This document shows, piece after piece, positions 43,745-52,516 of a stretch of 64,000 nucleotides of DNA. Source of the DNA: Elusimicrobiota bacterium (lineage in GTDB: Bacteria > Elusimicrobiota > Elusimicrobia > UBA1565 > UBA9628). Below the pieces are notes generated by a model. The model ran no database searches. It had not been told where the DNA came from and saw only the letters and a list, made by a program, of their open reading frames with translations. The number at the start of each line of letters is the position of its first letter. Positions within the stretch are counted from its first letter, which is position 1. A program made the position numbers and the translations under genes. The stretch lies in assembly GCA_016234805.1 (NCBI GenBank), contig JACRNU010000055.1:38961-102960 (forward strand), given 5' to 3'.

Positions 43745-44511
43745 GAGGCGCCCCACCCTGGTTTGCGCAGCTCCCGAGTCTGGACGCGGCCAAGACGGCG
43801 GACAGAGACCAGCTCGGCCGCGATGCAGAGCGCGATCTCCTCAGGGGACTCGGCTCCGATGGCCAGGCCGATGGGAGAGAAAAGGCGGTCATCAAGCATC
43901 TCCCTGGAGAAACCTTCTTTCACCAGGCAGTTCTTCACCACCCCGATGCGGGCCCGGCTGCCGATAAGGCCCACATAGTCGGTCTCCCACTTCATGATCT
44001 CGCGCAGGCAGTCGAGGTCGTGGCTGTGCCCGCGGGTGATGACCACGCAGTAGCGGAGCGGCCCGAGATCCGTGCGGCGCAGGGCGGCTCCGAACTCCTG
44101 AGCAAGGACCCGGCACCCAGGGAAGCGCGCATCGCTCGCGTACTCAGGCCGGTCGTCAAGCACGGTCGGGAAGAACCCGGCTTCGAGGCTGAACTTGGCC
44201 AAGGAGACCGCGATGTGGCCGGCCCCGCAGATGATGAGCCTCGCGGCCCCCACCCTGACCTCGAGGAAGACCTCCGCCCCGGGCTCAAGGTCGACGCACC
44301 CGGACTTGCCGCAAGCGAAGGCTTTCGCAACTAACGCGGCTAGGGGCTTCTCGCGGTCCGGAGGCAGGCCGAAGAGCTCCACTCTCCCATCCGGGAAGCA
44401 GACCGCCTTGGCCGCGAGCGGGACCGTGGCCGAGCCTGACCTGATGACCGTGGCGAGGCAGAAGTCCTCCCCCTTCTCGAGCAGGTCAGCGACCCGGCCG
44501 GTGGAGGTCAA
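43741..44511 (-). CDS. XdhC-type protein with Rossmann C-terminal domain
   Basis: LIICGAGHIAVSLAKFSLEAGFFPTVLDDRPEYA...VVITRGHSHDLDCLREIM...VGLIGSRARIG. Confidence 0.85.
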   Translation of the reverse strand: MTSTGRVADLLEKGEDFCLATVIRSGSATVPLAAKAVCFPDGRVELFGLPPDREKPLAALVAKAFACGKSGCVDLEPGAEVFLEVRVGAARLIICGAGHIAVSLAKFSLEAGFFPTVLDDRPEYASDARFPGCRVLAQEFGAALRRTDLGPLRYCVVITRGHSHDLDCLREIMKWETDYVGLIGSRARIGVVKNCLVKEGFSREMLDDRLFSPIGLAIGAESPEEIALCIAAELVSVRRLGRVQTRELRKPGWGAS

Positions 44512-44515
44512 CGGC

Positions 44516-45925
44516 CTAGAACCTCTGCCAGAGCTTCTTGGAAAGCTCCATGGACTTGGCCGCTATCGCGGCCTCGTCGAGGTCCAGGCAGAGCTTCTTG
44601 CCCTCCATGAGGACCCTTCCTGAGGCGATCGTGGAATCCACGAAGGACTGGGACAGGCCGAAGATCATGTGCCCGAGGACCGTGGTCTCGTCGAACTGGG
44701 TCGGCGGGTGGTAGTCCATGATCGCGAGGTCCGCCCCTGCGCCCTCTTCGATCACCCCGAGCTTCACGCCCCAGTGCCGGTTGGCGATCTTGGAGTTGTT
44801 GAACAGCAGGGTCGAGGCCGCTTCCATGAAGCCGCAGGAAGGGTTGTCCTTGGCGAGGTGCTGCGCCCACAGGGCCGCGCGGAGTTCCTCGAGCATGTTC
44901 ACGGTCATGGCGTCCGTGCCCAGGCCCACCAGGATGCCCTTGGCCTGCATCTTGATGATGTCCGCCACGCCGACCGCGTTGTTCATGTTGGACTGGGGGT
45001 TATGCGCCACCGCGGTGTCCGTGGACTTGAGCAGGTCCATCTCCTTGTCGGTCACGTGCACGCAATGGGCCGCGATGGACTTCGGGCCCAGGATGCCGAA
45101 CTTGTGGAGCCGCTCGACCACGCGCATGCCGAAGTTCTTCTCATTGAAGTCCTGGTCGGATTTGGCCTCCGCGGTGTGGACATGGAAGCCCGCTCCGAGG
45201 TCATGCCCGGCCCGGGCGGCCTTTTCCATGGTCTTATCGTTGATGGTGAAGGAGGCGTGCAGGCCGAAGAGGGCCTTGAGCTGCTCGTCCTTATCCTTCT
45301 GACAGCGCTTGATGAAGGCGATATTCTCGTCAATGCCGTCCTGCGCCACCTTCTCTCCGTCCCGGTCCGAGAGCTCGTAGCACAAAGACGCGCGCAGGCC
45401 CGTCTCCTTGACCGCCTTGGCGATGAGGTCCAGCGACCCGCGGGCAGCCATGGGGCTGGCGTGATGGTCGATGAGGGTGGTGGTGCCGCGCTTGATGGCG
45501 TCGATCAACGGCAGAAGGGCTGAATAGTAGCAATCATCGAGAGAAAGCTTCTTGTCCAGCCGCCACCACAGGTTCTCCAGGACCTCCTGGAAGTTGGCCG
45601 AGGACTTGGCCTTGCCGAGCCCCCGGACCATGGTGCTGTAAAAGTGCATGTGGCTGTTGATGAACCCGGGCAGGACGACCTTGCCGTCAGCCAGGAGGGT
45701 CTTGGAGTATTCCCCCTTGAACTCCGAGGTCTTGGCGATCTTCGAGATCTTCCCGTCCTCGCAGAGGATGGAGTGGCCCCGCAGGACCCGGCCCTTGTCC
45801 CCGAGCGTGACGATGATGCCGTCTTTCACCAGCAGGGAGGCCTTCAAGGAACGGTGAGCGTCCTTACCACAAGCCTCCCCCACGGGGAGGCGCGTAGTTG
45901 TCGGGGCAGATTTGGGATTTTTCAT
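44516..45925 (-). CDS. ssnA: SsnA-like aminohydrolase/chlorohydrolase
   Basis: VLPGFINSHMHFYSTMVRGLG, TTTLIDHHASP, LGTDAMTVNMLEELRAALW; next to PreT-PreA-like gene. Confidence 0.82.
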   Translation of the reverse strand: MKNPKSAPTTTRLPVGEACGKDAHRSLKASLLVKDGIIVTLGDKGRVLRGHSILCEDGKISKIAKTSEFKGEYSKTLLADGKVVLPGFINSHMHFYSTMVRGLGKAKSSANFQEVLENLWWRLDKKLSLDDCYYSALLPLIDAIKRGTTTLIDHHASPMAARGSLDLIAKAVKETGLRASLCYELSDRDGEKVAQDGIDENIAFIKRCQKDKDEQLKALFGLHASFTINDKTMEKAARAGHDLGAGFHVHTAEAKSDQDFNEKNFGMRVVERLHKFGILGPKSIAAHCVHVTDKEMDLLKSTDTAVAHNPQSNMNNAVGVADIIKMQAKGILVGLGTDAMTVNMLEELRAALWAQHLAKDNPSCGFMEAASTLLFNNSKIANRHWGVKLGVIEEGAGADLAIMDYHPPTQFDETTVLGHMIFGLSQSFVDSTIASGRVLMEGKKLCLDLDEAAIAAKSMELSKKLWQRF

Positions 45926-45928
45926 AGA

Positions 45929-48424
45929 CTAGGCCTCCTGAAGGAGCGCCAGCTCCTTCTTCGTTCGTTCGCGCATGAACAGCGCGCCGGAGAAGCACTT
46001 CTGGGAGCAGATGGAGCAGCCGATGCACCTGGACGGGTCGGTCTCCGGGACCTTGTCCTTATCGAGCTCGATGGCGAGGTACGGGCACCGGGTGCAGTTG
46101 CCGCAGTGCTGGCAGATTTCCGAGCGCACGTCGGATATCTTCTTGACAGCCGTGAGCTCCATGAACCCGGTGACGGGGTTCGGCAGGCTGCACCCGATGA
46201 GCTCATGGACGGACTTCATGCCCCGGGCTTCGAGCAGGTGGCTTAAGCCCGAGTGCAGGTCATCGGCCACGCCGTAGCCGTGCTTCATGACCACGGTGCA
46301 GAACTGCACGGTCCTGGCGCCCAGGGCCAGGAAGTCCGCGGCCGCCTTGTAGTCCATGGGCCCGCCGTTGCCTGAAACGGCCACGCCCATCTTGGAGACA
46401 TTGGCCAGGGTCAGGTTGCTGATGGGGATGACCCCTTCGCCGCTGAGGCCTATGACCACGCCCTCGTCCCAGGCCTTCTTGGCTCCGGGCCGGAACGACA
46501 GGGCCGGGAAGGTGTTGGCCAGGGTGACCCCGGCCTTCTTGCCGGGATGCCGCTCGAAGACATCCTTGATGGCCTTGATGATGGGGTAGATGGCCGTGAC
46601 AGCCGCGGTCAGCTTGAAGAGCTTCGGGACCTCCGGGTCGCCGGCCTGCATCACCCACTCGATGATCCGGGCCGTCAGCTCCGCGTCCTGGGACACGATG
46701 TCGCCCTTGGTGCCGTCTCCGCCCTGAGGGCAGGAAAGGCTGTACTCGATGCCCATGACCCCGCAGGACTCGAGCTTCCTGGTGTTGGCCTGCCACCCGG
46801 CCCGGTCATTCTCGTCATTGCCGGTCACCGGCCCGCCGGTCGAGGCCATGGTGAGCCGGTCCGGGTACTCGCGCCGCAGGCGCTCGACCTCGCGGCACAC
46901 TCGGTCCATGGGGTGGCCGGAGACATTGTCGCAGTTGCCGTAGGTGGACCGGGTGACCGCGAACATGTACTCTCCCGGGATGTGGATGGGCACGTTGTCG
47001 AAGGAGGTCTTCATGACCCCGCCGGCCCAACCCGCGTCATAGGCCTTCTTCATCTGCTCGTAGCCGTCGCTCGGCGGAGCCGCGGAGAGCAGGAACGGAG
47101 AGATGATCTCACGACCGAAGAATTCGGTCGTGAGGGGCACCGGCGTGAGGTTCCTTCCCGAAAGGACATGGAGGCTCTTTGTCTTTTTCTTCAGAGCCTC
47201 CACAGCCGGGCCGCCCAGGGCAGCGTGGACTTCCATGGCGATGTTCTTGCCCGCTGCCACAGCCTCCACCACGGTGGTGGGACCGTTCTCGAGGTCCCCG
47301 GCGTAGAACACGCCGTGTGCCTTGCCGGGCTTGACGCTGGCCCTCGCCCCGACGGCCATGATAACGACATCGAAACCCTTGCGGGTCTGCTTGGAGCCTT
47401 CGACGTCCTTCATGAGGCTCGGATGGAACTTCTTGTTCCTGGGGAGCTCGACCTTGCGGGTCTTGAGTCCCCGGACCTTCTTCCCCTTGGCCAGGATCGC
47501 GGTGACCCGCGTGCGTCCGGTCAGCTGGCTGCCGGACTTCATCAGGCCGTCGAGCTCCTTGGCGGTGAGCGGCATCTCGCTGAGCTTCTCCAGGGCGAAG
47601 AGCTCCACGCGGCCGGCCCCCCGCTCCACAGCGGTCTCGGCGCAGTCCGCGGCCACGGCGCCTCCGCCGATGATGGCCACGGCCTTGCCCTTCACCCGGT
47701 GGTCCCCGGGATTCCTGAGATACTCCTGCCAGTCCAGGGCCGCTTCCTCGCCCTTGATCGGGAGCCGGAAAGGAGCGTCAAGGCCTGTGGCGACCACCAC
47801 GGCGTCGAAGCCCTTCTTGAGGAGCTCCGCGGGCTCCTCCACCTTCTTGCCGCCGCGGACAGTGATGTCCCCGAGGTGCTTGGCGAATTCAAGGTCGGTC
47901 TTCAGCACGGCCTTCTCGAGCCTGGAATCCGGGATGAGGTCCGCCATGCCTCCGCCCCCGCGCTGGGCCTCGAAGACCGTCACCCCGTAGCCCAACTGGG
48001 CCAGGACTCCGGCAGCGCCATACCCGGCAGGACCGCCGCCCACCACCGCGACCTTCTTGCCCACGGGAGCGGAGGCCGAGAACTTCGGCATCACCCCGAG
48101 GTCCTTGGCCCTCTGGATGATGGTGGCCTGGACCATGGGGATGTCGACCGCATGGTCGAAGGTCCGGTGCACGCAGGCCTTCATGCAGTGCCGGTCCGGG
48201 CAGACCGCGCCGCAGACCCCGCCCAGGGGGTTGGAGCCCATGATGATGGCCGCGGAACGCTTGTAGTCGGATGGAGCGCCGCGCCTGACCGCCATGATGA
48301 AGTCAGCCGGGGAGCAGTCCGCGGGGCAGGCGGCCTTGCAGGGCTTCTCCGAGCAGTACTCGCACTTGTCGAGCTCGGCCCTGAGCTGGGCGTCCGTCAG
48401 AAAGAGGGGCTTCTCATTCTTCAT
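45929..48424 (-). CDS. Fused dihydropyrimidine dehydrogenase-like protein (PreT + PreA domains, C-terminal 2x4Fe-4S)
   Basis: N-term Cys-rich Fe-S domain (CEYCSEKPCKAACPADCSP), VVGGGPAGYGAAGVL, central DHOD-like domain (TYGNCDNVSGHPMDRV...GNGGPMDYKAAADFLALGARTVQFCT), CQHCGNCTRCPY and CIGCSICSQKC. Confidence 0.88.
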   Translation of the reverse strand: MKNEKPLFLTDAQLRAELDKCEYCSEKPCKAACPADCSPADFIMAVRRGAPSDYKRSAAIIMGSNPLGGVCGAVCPDRHCMKACVHRTFDHAVDIPMVQATIIQRAKDLGVMPKFSASAPVGKKVAVVGGGPAGYGAAGVLAQLGYGVTVFEAQRGGGGMADLIPDSRLEKAVLKTDLEFAKHLGDITVRGGKKVEEPAELLKKGFDAVVVATGLDAPFRLPIKGEEAALDWQEYLRNPGDHRVKGKAVAIIGGGAVAADCAETAVERGAGRVELFALEKLSEMPLTAKELDGLMKSGSQLTGRTRVTAILAKGKKVRGLKTRKVELPRNKKFHPSLMKDVEGSKQTRKGFDVVIMAVGARASVKPGKAHGVFYAGDLENGPTTVVEAVAAGKNIAMEVHAALGGPAVEALKKKTKSLHVLSGRNLTPVPLTTEFFGREIISPFLLSAAPPSDGYEQMKKAYDAGWAGGVMKTSFDNVPIHIPGEYMFAVTRSTYGNCDNVSGHPMDRVCREVERLRREYPDRLTMASTGGPVTGNDENDRAGWQANTRKLESCGVMGIEYSLSCPQGGDGTKGDIVSQDAELTARIIEWVMQAGDPEVPKLFKLTAAVTAIYPIIKAIKDVFERHPGKKAGVTLANTFPALSFRPGAKKAWDEGVVIGLSGEGVIPISNLTLANVSKMGVAVSGNGGPMDYKAAADFLALGARTVQFCTVVMKHGYGVADDLHSGLSHLLEARGMKSVHELIGCSLPNPVTGFMELTAVKKISDVRSEICQHCGNCTRCPYLAIELDKDKVPETDPSRCIGCSICSQKCFSGALFMRERTKKELALLQEA

Positions 48425-48486
48425 CTTAAGGTCATCCTCGCGGTTGCGGCGTGTGATTTGAGGCGGCGTGCGCCGAGTATACCAAA

Positions 48487-48948
48487 TCAGCGCGGAGGCC
48501 GGCAGGAACCGCACAGCCCGTGGATCTCCAGGGTATGGGACTCCAAGGTGAAATCGTGGCGCGAGGCGATGGATTCCTGGCGCCGCTCGATCTCCGAATC
48601 CAGGAATTCCACCACCTTGCCGCAGCGGCTGCAGACCAGATGGTCATGGTGCCGGTGCCGGAAAGCGTGCTCGAAGCGGGCGGCCTTCCCGCCCAGGGAC
48701 ACCTGCTTGGCCAGGCCGCAGGAGGCCAGGAGCTTCAGATTGCGGTAGACCGTGGCCAGGCCGATGCCCGGGTGCTCTGCGCTCAAGACGCGGTGCAGCT
48801 CCTCCGCGGTCACATGGGTCTCCATGGCCAAGAATGCGGAAAGGATGGCGTCCCGGCGTTTGCTCTTTTTGAGCTTGCGCTCCGCCAGGAAGGAGGCCAG
48901 CACACCCTTCTCCCGGGCAAGGTCTCTTCGCGGGGCAGGTCTTGTCAT
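48487..48948 (-). CDS. Fur-family transcriptional regulator
   Basis: RDAILSAFLAMETHVTAEELHRVLSAEHPGIGLATVYRNLKLLASCGL...HHDHLVCSRCGKVVEF, CxxC pairs. Confidence 0.92.
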   Translation of the reverse strand: MTRPAPRRDLAREKGVLASFLAERKLKKSKRRDAILSAFLAMETHVTAEELHRVLSAEHPGIGLATVYRNLKLLASCGLAKQVSLGGKAARFEHAFRHRHHDHLVCSRCGKVVEFLDSEIERRQESIASRHDFTLESHTLEIHGLCGSCRPPR

Positions 48949-48965
48949 GATAACGATTCTCAATT
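48948..48965. promoter_or_regulatory. Fur-box-like site TGATAACGATTCTCAATT
   Basis: Close to canonical GATAATGATAATCATTATC core; sits in the fur/KamA-like divergent intergenic region. Confidence 0.6.
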
Positions 48966-49015
48966 CCAGTATAACGCGCCTCCACCCCGCCTGTCAAGTT
49001 TGTTATATTAGGGCC

Positions 49016-50380
49016 ATGGCCAGGAAAGTCAAGGCTGATCCCTCGCGTCAGCCTTTCCAGTACCCCCTCCAGCGCCGGTTCGTGGAGCCTGATTTCAAGC
49101 GGCTGCCGGGCTACCGGGACGTCACGACCCAGGAATGGGAGAGCAGCGTCTGGCAGCGCCGGCACTCGGTCAAGAACCTCAAGGAGCTCAAGGCCGTCTT
49201 CGGCGACTTCCTGCCGGACGATCTCACGGCCTCGATCGACAAGGACCAGAAGGACACGGCCACCATGCCCATCCTGGTCCCCCCCCACATGCTCAACACC
49301 ATGAACGAGGCCGACCTGTGGCGCGACCCGGTGCGGCTCTACATGCTCCCGGCGGCCAAGGACCGCCACCCGGAGTGGCCGAGCCACCCCCTGGCCTCCC
49401 GCGACAGCCTGCACGAGAGCGAGATGTTCGCTGTCGAGAGCCTCGCGCACCGCTACCCCACCAAGGTCTTAGCCGAGCTCACCCACACCTGCCCCCAGTA
49501 CTGCGGCCATTGCACCCGCATGGACCTGGTCGGCAGCGACGTGCCCCAGGTCAAGAAGCTCCGGTTCGAGGCTCCCCCTGGTGAGCGCCTCGACGCCATC
49601 CTCGACTACCTCGCCAAGACCCCCTCGGTCCGCGACGTGGTGGTCTCAGGCGGGGACATCGCCAACGTGCCCATCGCCCAGCTCGAGGATTTCGTTTCCC
49701 GGCTCATGGACCTGCCCAACATCCGCGACATCCGCCTGGCGACCAAGGGCCTGCAGGCCCTGCCCCAGCACTTCCTGCAGGACTCGGTCCTCCAGGGCCT
49801 CGACCGGCTGGCCAAGAAGGCCTGGTCCCGGGACATCAACATCGCGGTCCACACCCACATCAACCACGCGGCCCAAGTCACCCCGCTCCTGGGCAAGGCG
49901 GTCCGGAAGATCCTCTCCATGGGCTTCCGCGATGTGCGCAACCAGGGCGTGCTCATGCGGGGCATCAACAACACCTCCAAGGACCTCCTCGAGCTCTGCT
50001 TCACGCTCATCGACCACGCCAAGATCACGCCGTACTATTTCTACATGTGCGACATGATCCCGAACTGCGAGCACTGGCGGACCTCCGTTGCCGAGGCCCA
50101 GCAGCTCCAGCACGACATCATGGGCTACCTCCCCGGGTTCGCCACCCCGAGGATCACCTGCGACGTGCCCCTGGTGGGCAAGCGCTGGATCAACCAGCTC
50201 GCGGCCTACGACAGGGTCAAGGGCGTCTCGTACTGGACCAAGAACTACCGCACCGGCATAGAGGCCGACGACGCCGAGGCCCTCACCCGCAGGTACGAGT
50301 ACTACGACCCTGTGTACACCCTGCCCGCGGAGGGCCAGGAGTACTGGCGGGGCCGCCTGAGGCTCTCATGCCAGGCCTGA
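49016..50380 (+). CDS. KamA-family radical SAM protein (lysine 2,3-aminomutase family)
   Basis: ELTHTCPQYCGHCTRMD (CxxxCxxC), VVVSGGDIANVPIAQLEDF, INHAAQVTP. Confidence 0.88.
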   Translation: MARKVKADPSRQPFQYPLQRRFVEPDFKRLPGYRDVTTQEWESSVWQRRHSVKNLKELKAVFGDFLPDDLTASIDKDQKDTATMPILVPPHMLNTMNEADLWRDPVRLYMLPAAKDRHPEWPSHPLASRDSLHESEMFAVESLAHRYPTKVLAELTHTCPQYCGHCTRMDLVGSDVPQVKKLRFEAPPGERLDAILDYLAKTPSVRDVVVSGGDIANVPIAQLEDFVSRLMDLPNIRDIRLATKGLQALPQHFLQDSVLQGLDRLAKKAWSRDINIAVHTHINHAAQVTPLLGKAVRKILSMGFRDVRNQGVLMRGINNTSKDLLELCFTLIDHAKITPYYFYMCDMIPNCEHWRTSVAEAQQLQHDIMGYLPGFATPRITCDVPLVGKRWINQLAAYDRVKGVSYWTKNYRTGIEADDAEALTRRYEYYDPVYTLPAEGQEYWRGRLRLSCQA

Positions 50381-50940
50381 CCTTCACCCCCCTCGCGATC
50401 CCGGACCTCATCCTCATCGAAGGCAGGGTCTTCGGGGACGACCGCGGCTTCTTCCTGGAGGGCTACCGGGAGTCCGAGATGCTGGCGGCCGGCCTGCCGC
50501 GGTTCGTGCAGGACAACATCTCCCGCTCCAGCCGGGGCACGGTCCGCGGCCTGCACTATCAGAAGCCGCCGGCCAGCCAGGGCAAGCTCATGCGCTGCCT
50601 GAGAGGCAAGGTCTTCGACGCGGCCGTGGACATCCGCAGAGGCTCGCCGACCTTCGGGAAGTGGGCCGGGGTCGAACTCACGGACGAGAAGAACATGATG
50701 CTCTACATCCCGGCGGGCTTCGCGCACGGCTTCCACACCCTCAGCGACTCGGCCGACATCCTCTACAAGACCACGGACTACTTCTCCCTGGAGGACGACC
50801 GCGGCATCCGCTGGGACGACCCTGCCATCGGCATCCCCTGGCCCTCCAGGGACGCCAAGCTCTCCCCGAAGGACCTCCGCCTGCCGCTCCTGGCCGAGGC
50901 CGCCGCTGATTTCTCCTGGACCCCGACTCCCGCGAGGTGA
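50368..50940 (+). CDS. rfbC: dTDP-4-dehydrorhamnose 3,5-epimerase
   Basis: GDDRGFFLEGYRESE, FVQDNISRSSRGTVRGLHYQKPPASQGKLMRCLRG, YIPAGFAHGFHTLSD. Confidence 0.95.
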   Translation: MPGLTFTPLAIPDLILIEGRVFGDDRGFFLEGYRESEMLAAGLPRFVQDNISRSSRGTVRGLHYQKPPASQGKLMRCLRGKVFDAAVDIRRGSPTFGKWAGVELTDEKNMMLYIPAGFAHGFHTLSDSADILYKTTDYFSLEDDRGIRWDDPAIGIPWPSRDAKLSPKDLRLPLLAEAAADFSWTPTPAR

Positions 50941-50945
50941 TTCCC

Positions 50946-51380
50946 ATGCCCGACCATTCCCCGTTGTTCGATGCGATCAAGAAGCTCGTGGTCTCCAAGC
51001 TCAAGGACGACCCGGAGGCCCATCTCCATGTGGCTCCCATCGTGCTGGAGTTCGCGCGGACCGAGCTGGCCAAGCCCGGGAACACGACCAAGCAGGTGCT
51101 GTCCGAGACCTGCCACGGCGCGCTGAGCGCCCTGCTCCTCTTGGACAAGGATGTCTGCGTCGGCGCGGTCGAGGTGCTCAAGGGCCTCACCCACATCATC
51201 CAGGAGCGCAGCGGTGACCCCATGCAGACCATGAACTACGCCCTGGAAGGGGTGGCTCGCATCGGGTCCTTCATCTCCTCCGGGAAGCTCTCGGACATAG
51301 AGCACCACATCGAGCAGGAGTTCATGGGAGCCGGGGAGCAATTCAGCGTCCACGCCCATCAATACCACAAGAAAGGCTGA
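50946..51380 (+). CDS. Hypothetical alpha-helical protein
   Basis: Open frame, helical composition; no family recognised. Confidence 0.5.
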   Translation: MPDHSPLFDAIKKLVVSKLKDDPEAHLHVAPIVLEFARTELAKPGNTTKQVLSETCHGALSALLLLDKDVCVGAVEVLKGLTHIIQERSGDPMQTMNYALEGVARIGSFISSGKLSDIEHHIEQEFMGAGEQFSVHAHQYHKKG

Positions 51381-51499
51381 AGACACTCAGGCTGTTTTTG
51401 TCAAGGGCCCCTGGGGCACTGTTCCCGGGAAGGGTTTCGCCTCCCGAAATAGGCCCTCCGACCCTGCCGGCGGCCCGTTCCAGGCGCCATACTATTGAT

Positions 51500-52516
51500 A
51501 TGTCCGACAGAGGCGCAGGTGTCCGGGATGTGGCCTTCCTGGGTGTCGCGGTCGTCCTGCACGGAGCCCTTTTTGCCGTGGACCCCGGCATGAGGTGGGC
51601 ATCATCCTCCGCCCCTGAGCGCGTCATCCCCATCGAGTTCGTCCAAGCCGAGACCTCCCCCTTCCTGGCCCCCATCCCGCCGGGTGACGGAAGGGGCTCG
51701 GAGATGCCGGACAACGGCCCTGGCCCGGTCATCATCCCAAAAACGAGCCAGCCAGAGCCCCAAGCCAAGCCCCAACTCTCAGTTCCCAGGCCGGCCAAGC
51801 CTGTCCAACGCAAGCAGGCCAAGCCCAAGCCCGCGGCCCCATCCCAAGCCGAGCTCGACCGCCGGGCCAGAGTCAGGGCTGAAAAGGCGCTGGCCAAGGC
51901 TGAGGCGGCCCGGGTCAAGGCTGAAGCTGTCAGGATCAAGGCCGAGGCTGCCCGCGCCAAGGCTGAAGCTGCCAGGATCGCCAGGGCCGAGGCCAGGCAG
52001 AAGAGGCTCGAGCTTTCCCGGGAATTGGCCGGGCTCCAGAACCCTGACGAGGCGGTCACGGACGGCTCGGCAGGGCCCGCCCTCGCCGAAGCCGGAAGCG
52101 ACCGCCGCTCCGCTGCCAGCCTGGAAGAAGGCCCCTCGGAAGCCTCTGCTTCCGATCTCAGGGACTCCCTCAACTCCCAACCCATGGGCGGGGGCGTCAA
52201 GCGCACCGAAGGCTCGATCTCGTGGAGCATCGACGGACCCATCGGGACCCGCCGCCTGCTCAAGCGGACCCTGCCGGTCAGCCCGGAGTGGGTGTCCCAG
52301 CGGGGTCTGGACCTGACGGTCCAGGTCAAGTTCCAGGTCCTGGAGGACGGCTCCGTCAAGCAGGGAGCCATCATCAAGGTCACCTCGGGATTCCCCGAGC
52401 TCGACCGCCTGGCCAACGACGCCATCAAGCTCTGGAAGTTCGAAGCCGTGCCCAAGCAGCCCTCTTCCGCTCCCCAGACCTGGGGCGTGGTGACCTTCCG
52501 GTTCACCATGGGATGA
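51500..52516 (+). CDS. TonB-like energy transducer with heptad-repeat linker
   Basis: N-terminal TM, Pro/Lys linker, KAEAARV-type heptads, C-term LDLTVQVKFQVLEDGSVKQGAIIKVTSGFPELDRLANDAIKLWKFEAV. Confidence 0.75.
   Translation: MSDRGAGVRDVAFLGVAVVLHGALFAVDPGMRWASSSAPERVIPIEFVQAETSPFLAPIPPGDGRGSEMPDNGPGPVIIPKTSQPEPQAKPQLSVPRPAKPVQRKQAKPKPAAPSQAELDRRARVRAEKALAKAEAARVKAEAVRIKAEAARAKAEAARIARAEARQKRLELSRELAGLQNPDEAVTDGSAGPALAEAGSDRRSAASLEEGPSEASASDLRDSLNSQPMGGGVKRTEGSISWSIDGPIGTRRLLKRTLPVSPEWVSQRGLDLTVQVKFQVLEDGSVKQGAIIKVTSGFPELDRLANDAIKLWKFEAVPKQPSSAPQTWGVVTFRFTMG

Noticed and set aside
46547-48748. 733-aa plus-strand ORF opposite the PreT-PreA gene
   Set aside because: Antisense shadow in GC-rich DNA; composition is His/Arg/Gly/Leu-rich with no family motifs, whereas the minus strand has clear domains
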